A model generated the notes under the pieces. It saw only the letters and a program-made list of their open reading frames with translations, did no database searches and had not been told where the DNA came from. Below are positions 63,741 through 64,000 of a stretch of 64,000 bases of DNA, one piece after another (position 1 is the first letter of the stretch; the number at the start of each line of letters is the position of its first letter). This DNA is from CAWDDG01 sp963801065. Lineage in GTDB: Bacteria > Actinomycetota > Actinomycetes > Jiangellales > Jiangellaceae. The stretch spans positions 62,001-126,000 of the forward strand of contig CAWDDG010000007.1 in assembly GCA_963801065.1 (NCBI GenBank), read 5' to 3'. The position numbers and the translations under genes are program-made.

Positions 63741-64000
63741 GTGGCCTTCGTGCCTGTGAGGCTCTGCCTCGACGTGCCCGACGAGCCGTGCGGCCGGCTC
63801 GTGGACGTTCGCGAGGGGTCGCGGTGTCCGGAGCATGCGAGCGAGTTCGAGCGGCGCCGCGACCGGGCCCTGGCGGTCACCGACTCACCGCGTCCTCCCC
63901 GAGCCGCCGTCTCGCGACAGGCTCAGCGAAACGACCATTCCACGGTGACGGTGACCGCCAGCGGCTGGCGCCCTGGCTCGATCGGGACCGCTGATGCGAA
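63741..64000 (+). pseudogene. Possible HNH-nuclease N-terminal fragment, running off the window
   Basis: From GTG 63741 the frame is open to the window end. It begins VPVRLCLDVPDEPCGRLVD, then EGSRCPEHASEFERRRDRA. The paired Cys (CL..CG and RCPEH) and basic helix resemble the zinc-finger start of phage-type HNH endonucleases. The following residues (VTDSPRPPRAAVSRQAQ) do not continue the family pattern. This may be a decayed or chimeric remnant. No ribosome site is visible. Confidence 0.25.

Overview
This window is chromosomal DNA of a high-GC Gram-positive bacterium, almost certainly an actinomycete. The evidence is lineage-typical gene content and order: aceE next to a FasR-type regulator and a fabD-fabH-acpP-fabF-accD block; DUF3145, DUF1918, DUF3052 and DUF427 proteins; an Eis-type acetyltransferase; an ECF sigma/anti-sigma pair; very frequent GTG starts; and several promoters with a -10 box about 7 nt before the start codon (leaderless messages). 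The sequence alone does not fix the genus.

Region by region. 1-5.2 kb: a secreted acidic repeat protein (cut by the window edge), an anti-sigma/ECF-sigma pair, and a large secreted zinc carboxypeptidase. 5.4-7.0 kb: a membrane protein, then a patch of gene debris with fragments of a proline iminopeptidase, an isochorismatase-type hydrolase and an FtsX-like permease joined end to end. 7.0-11.1 kb: a NUDIX/winged-helix protein with an MDR oxidoreductase, a small roadblock-like protein, a CorA channel and a YczE-like membrane protein. 11.2-13.2 kb: a decayed island holding a frameshifted dihydrofolate-reductase-like gene, a broken AraC regulator, an XRE regulator and a broken tyrosine recombinase. 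13.2-17.4 kb: an SH3-domain secreted protein, a methyltransferase/glycosyltransferase pair facing a MarR regulator, and a membrane protein with a nuclease-like tail.

17.6-25.0 kb: a sarcosine-oxidase-like flavoenzyme translationally coupled to an adrenodoxin-type ferredoxin reductase, then coxM-coxS-coxL carrying the form I CO dehydrogenase loop AYRCSFR, followed by an XdhC-family maturation factor fused to a YHS domain. 25.0-33.6 kb: D-amino-acid oxidase, a beta-propeller lipoprotein, a PPOX-fold protein, a solute-binding/VWA fusion, a methyltransferase/kinase pair and an Eis-like acetyltransferase.

33.9-47.0 kb is a catabolic region. An IolE-like isomerase, a Gfo/Idh/MocA dehydrogenase and a GH38 alpha-mannosidase form one tightly coupled operon. 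A PHP-type metallohydrolase follows, then a myo-inositol operon (iolC, Cgl0159-type aldolase, iolB, iolD) diverging from a GntR regulator and iolA. Together they suggest use of inositol and perhaps of mannosylated inositol. 47-51.6 kb: an SRPBCC/ArsR pair, a group 2 sigma factor, a serine hydrolase, a DUF427 protein and DUF3145.

51.8-61.4 kb is the core fatty-acid synthesis and pyruvate dehydrogenase region. FabD carries an unusual C-terminal lipoyl/biotinyl-like domain without the attachment lysine. 61.5-64 kb: DUF1918, DUF3052, a peroxiredoxin gene cut off before its catalytic cysteine, a zinc-ribbon protein, tRNA-Val(UAC), a SemiSWEET-like protein and a mostly empty end. Two copies of a 90-bp perfect-armed hairpin, with their loops in opposite orientation, lie at 33.7 and 50.9 kb. 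No CRISPR array, rRNA or complete insertion sequence was seen.
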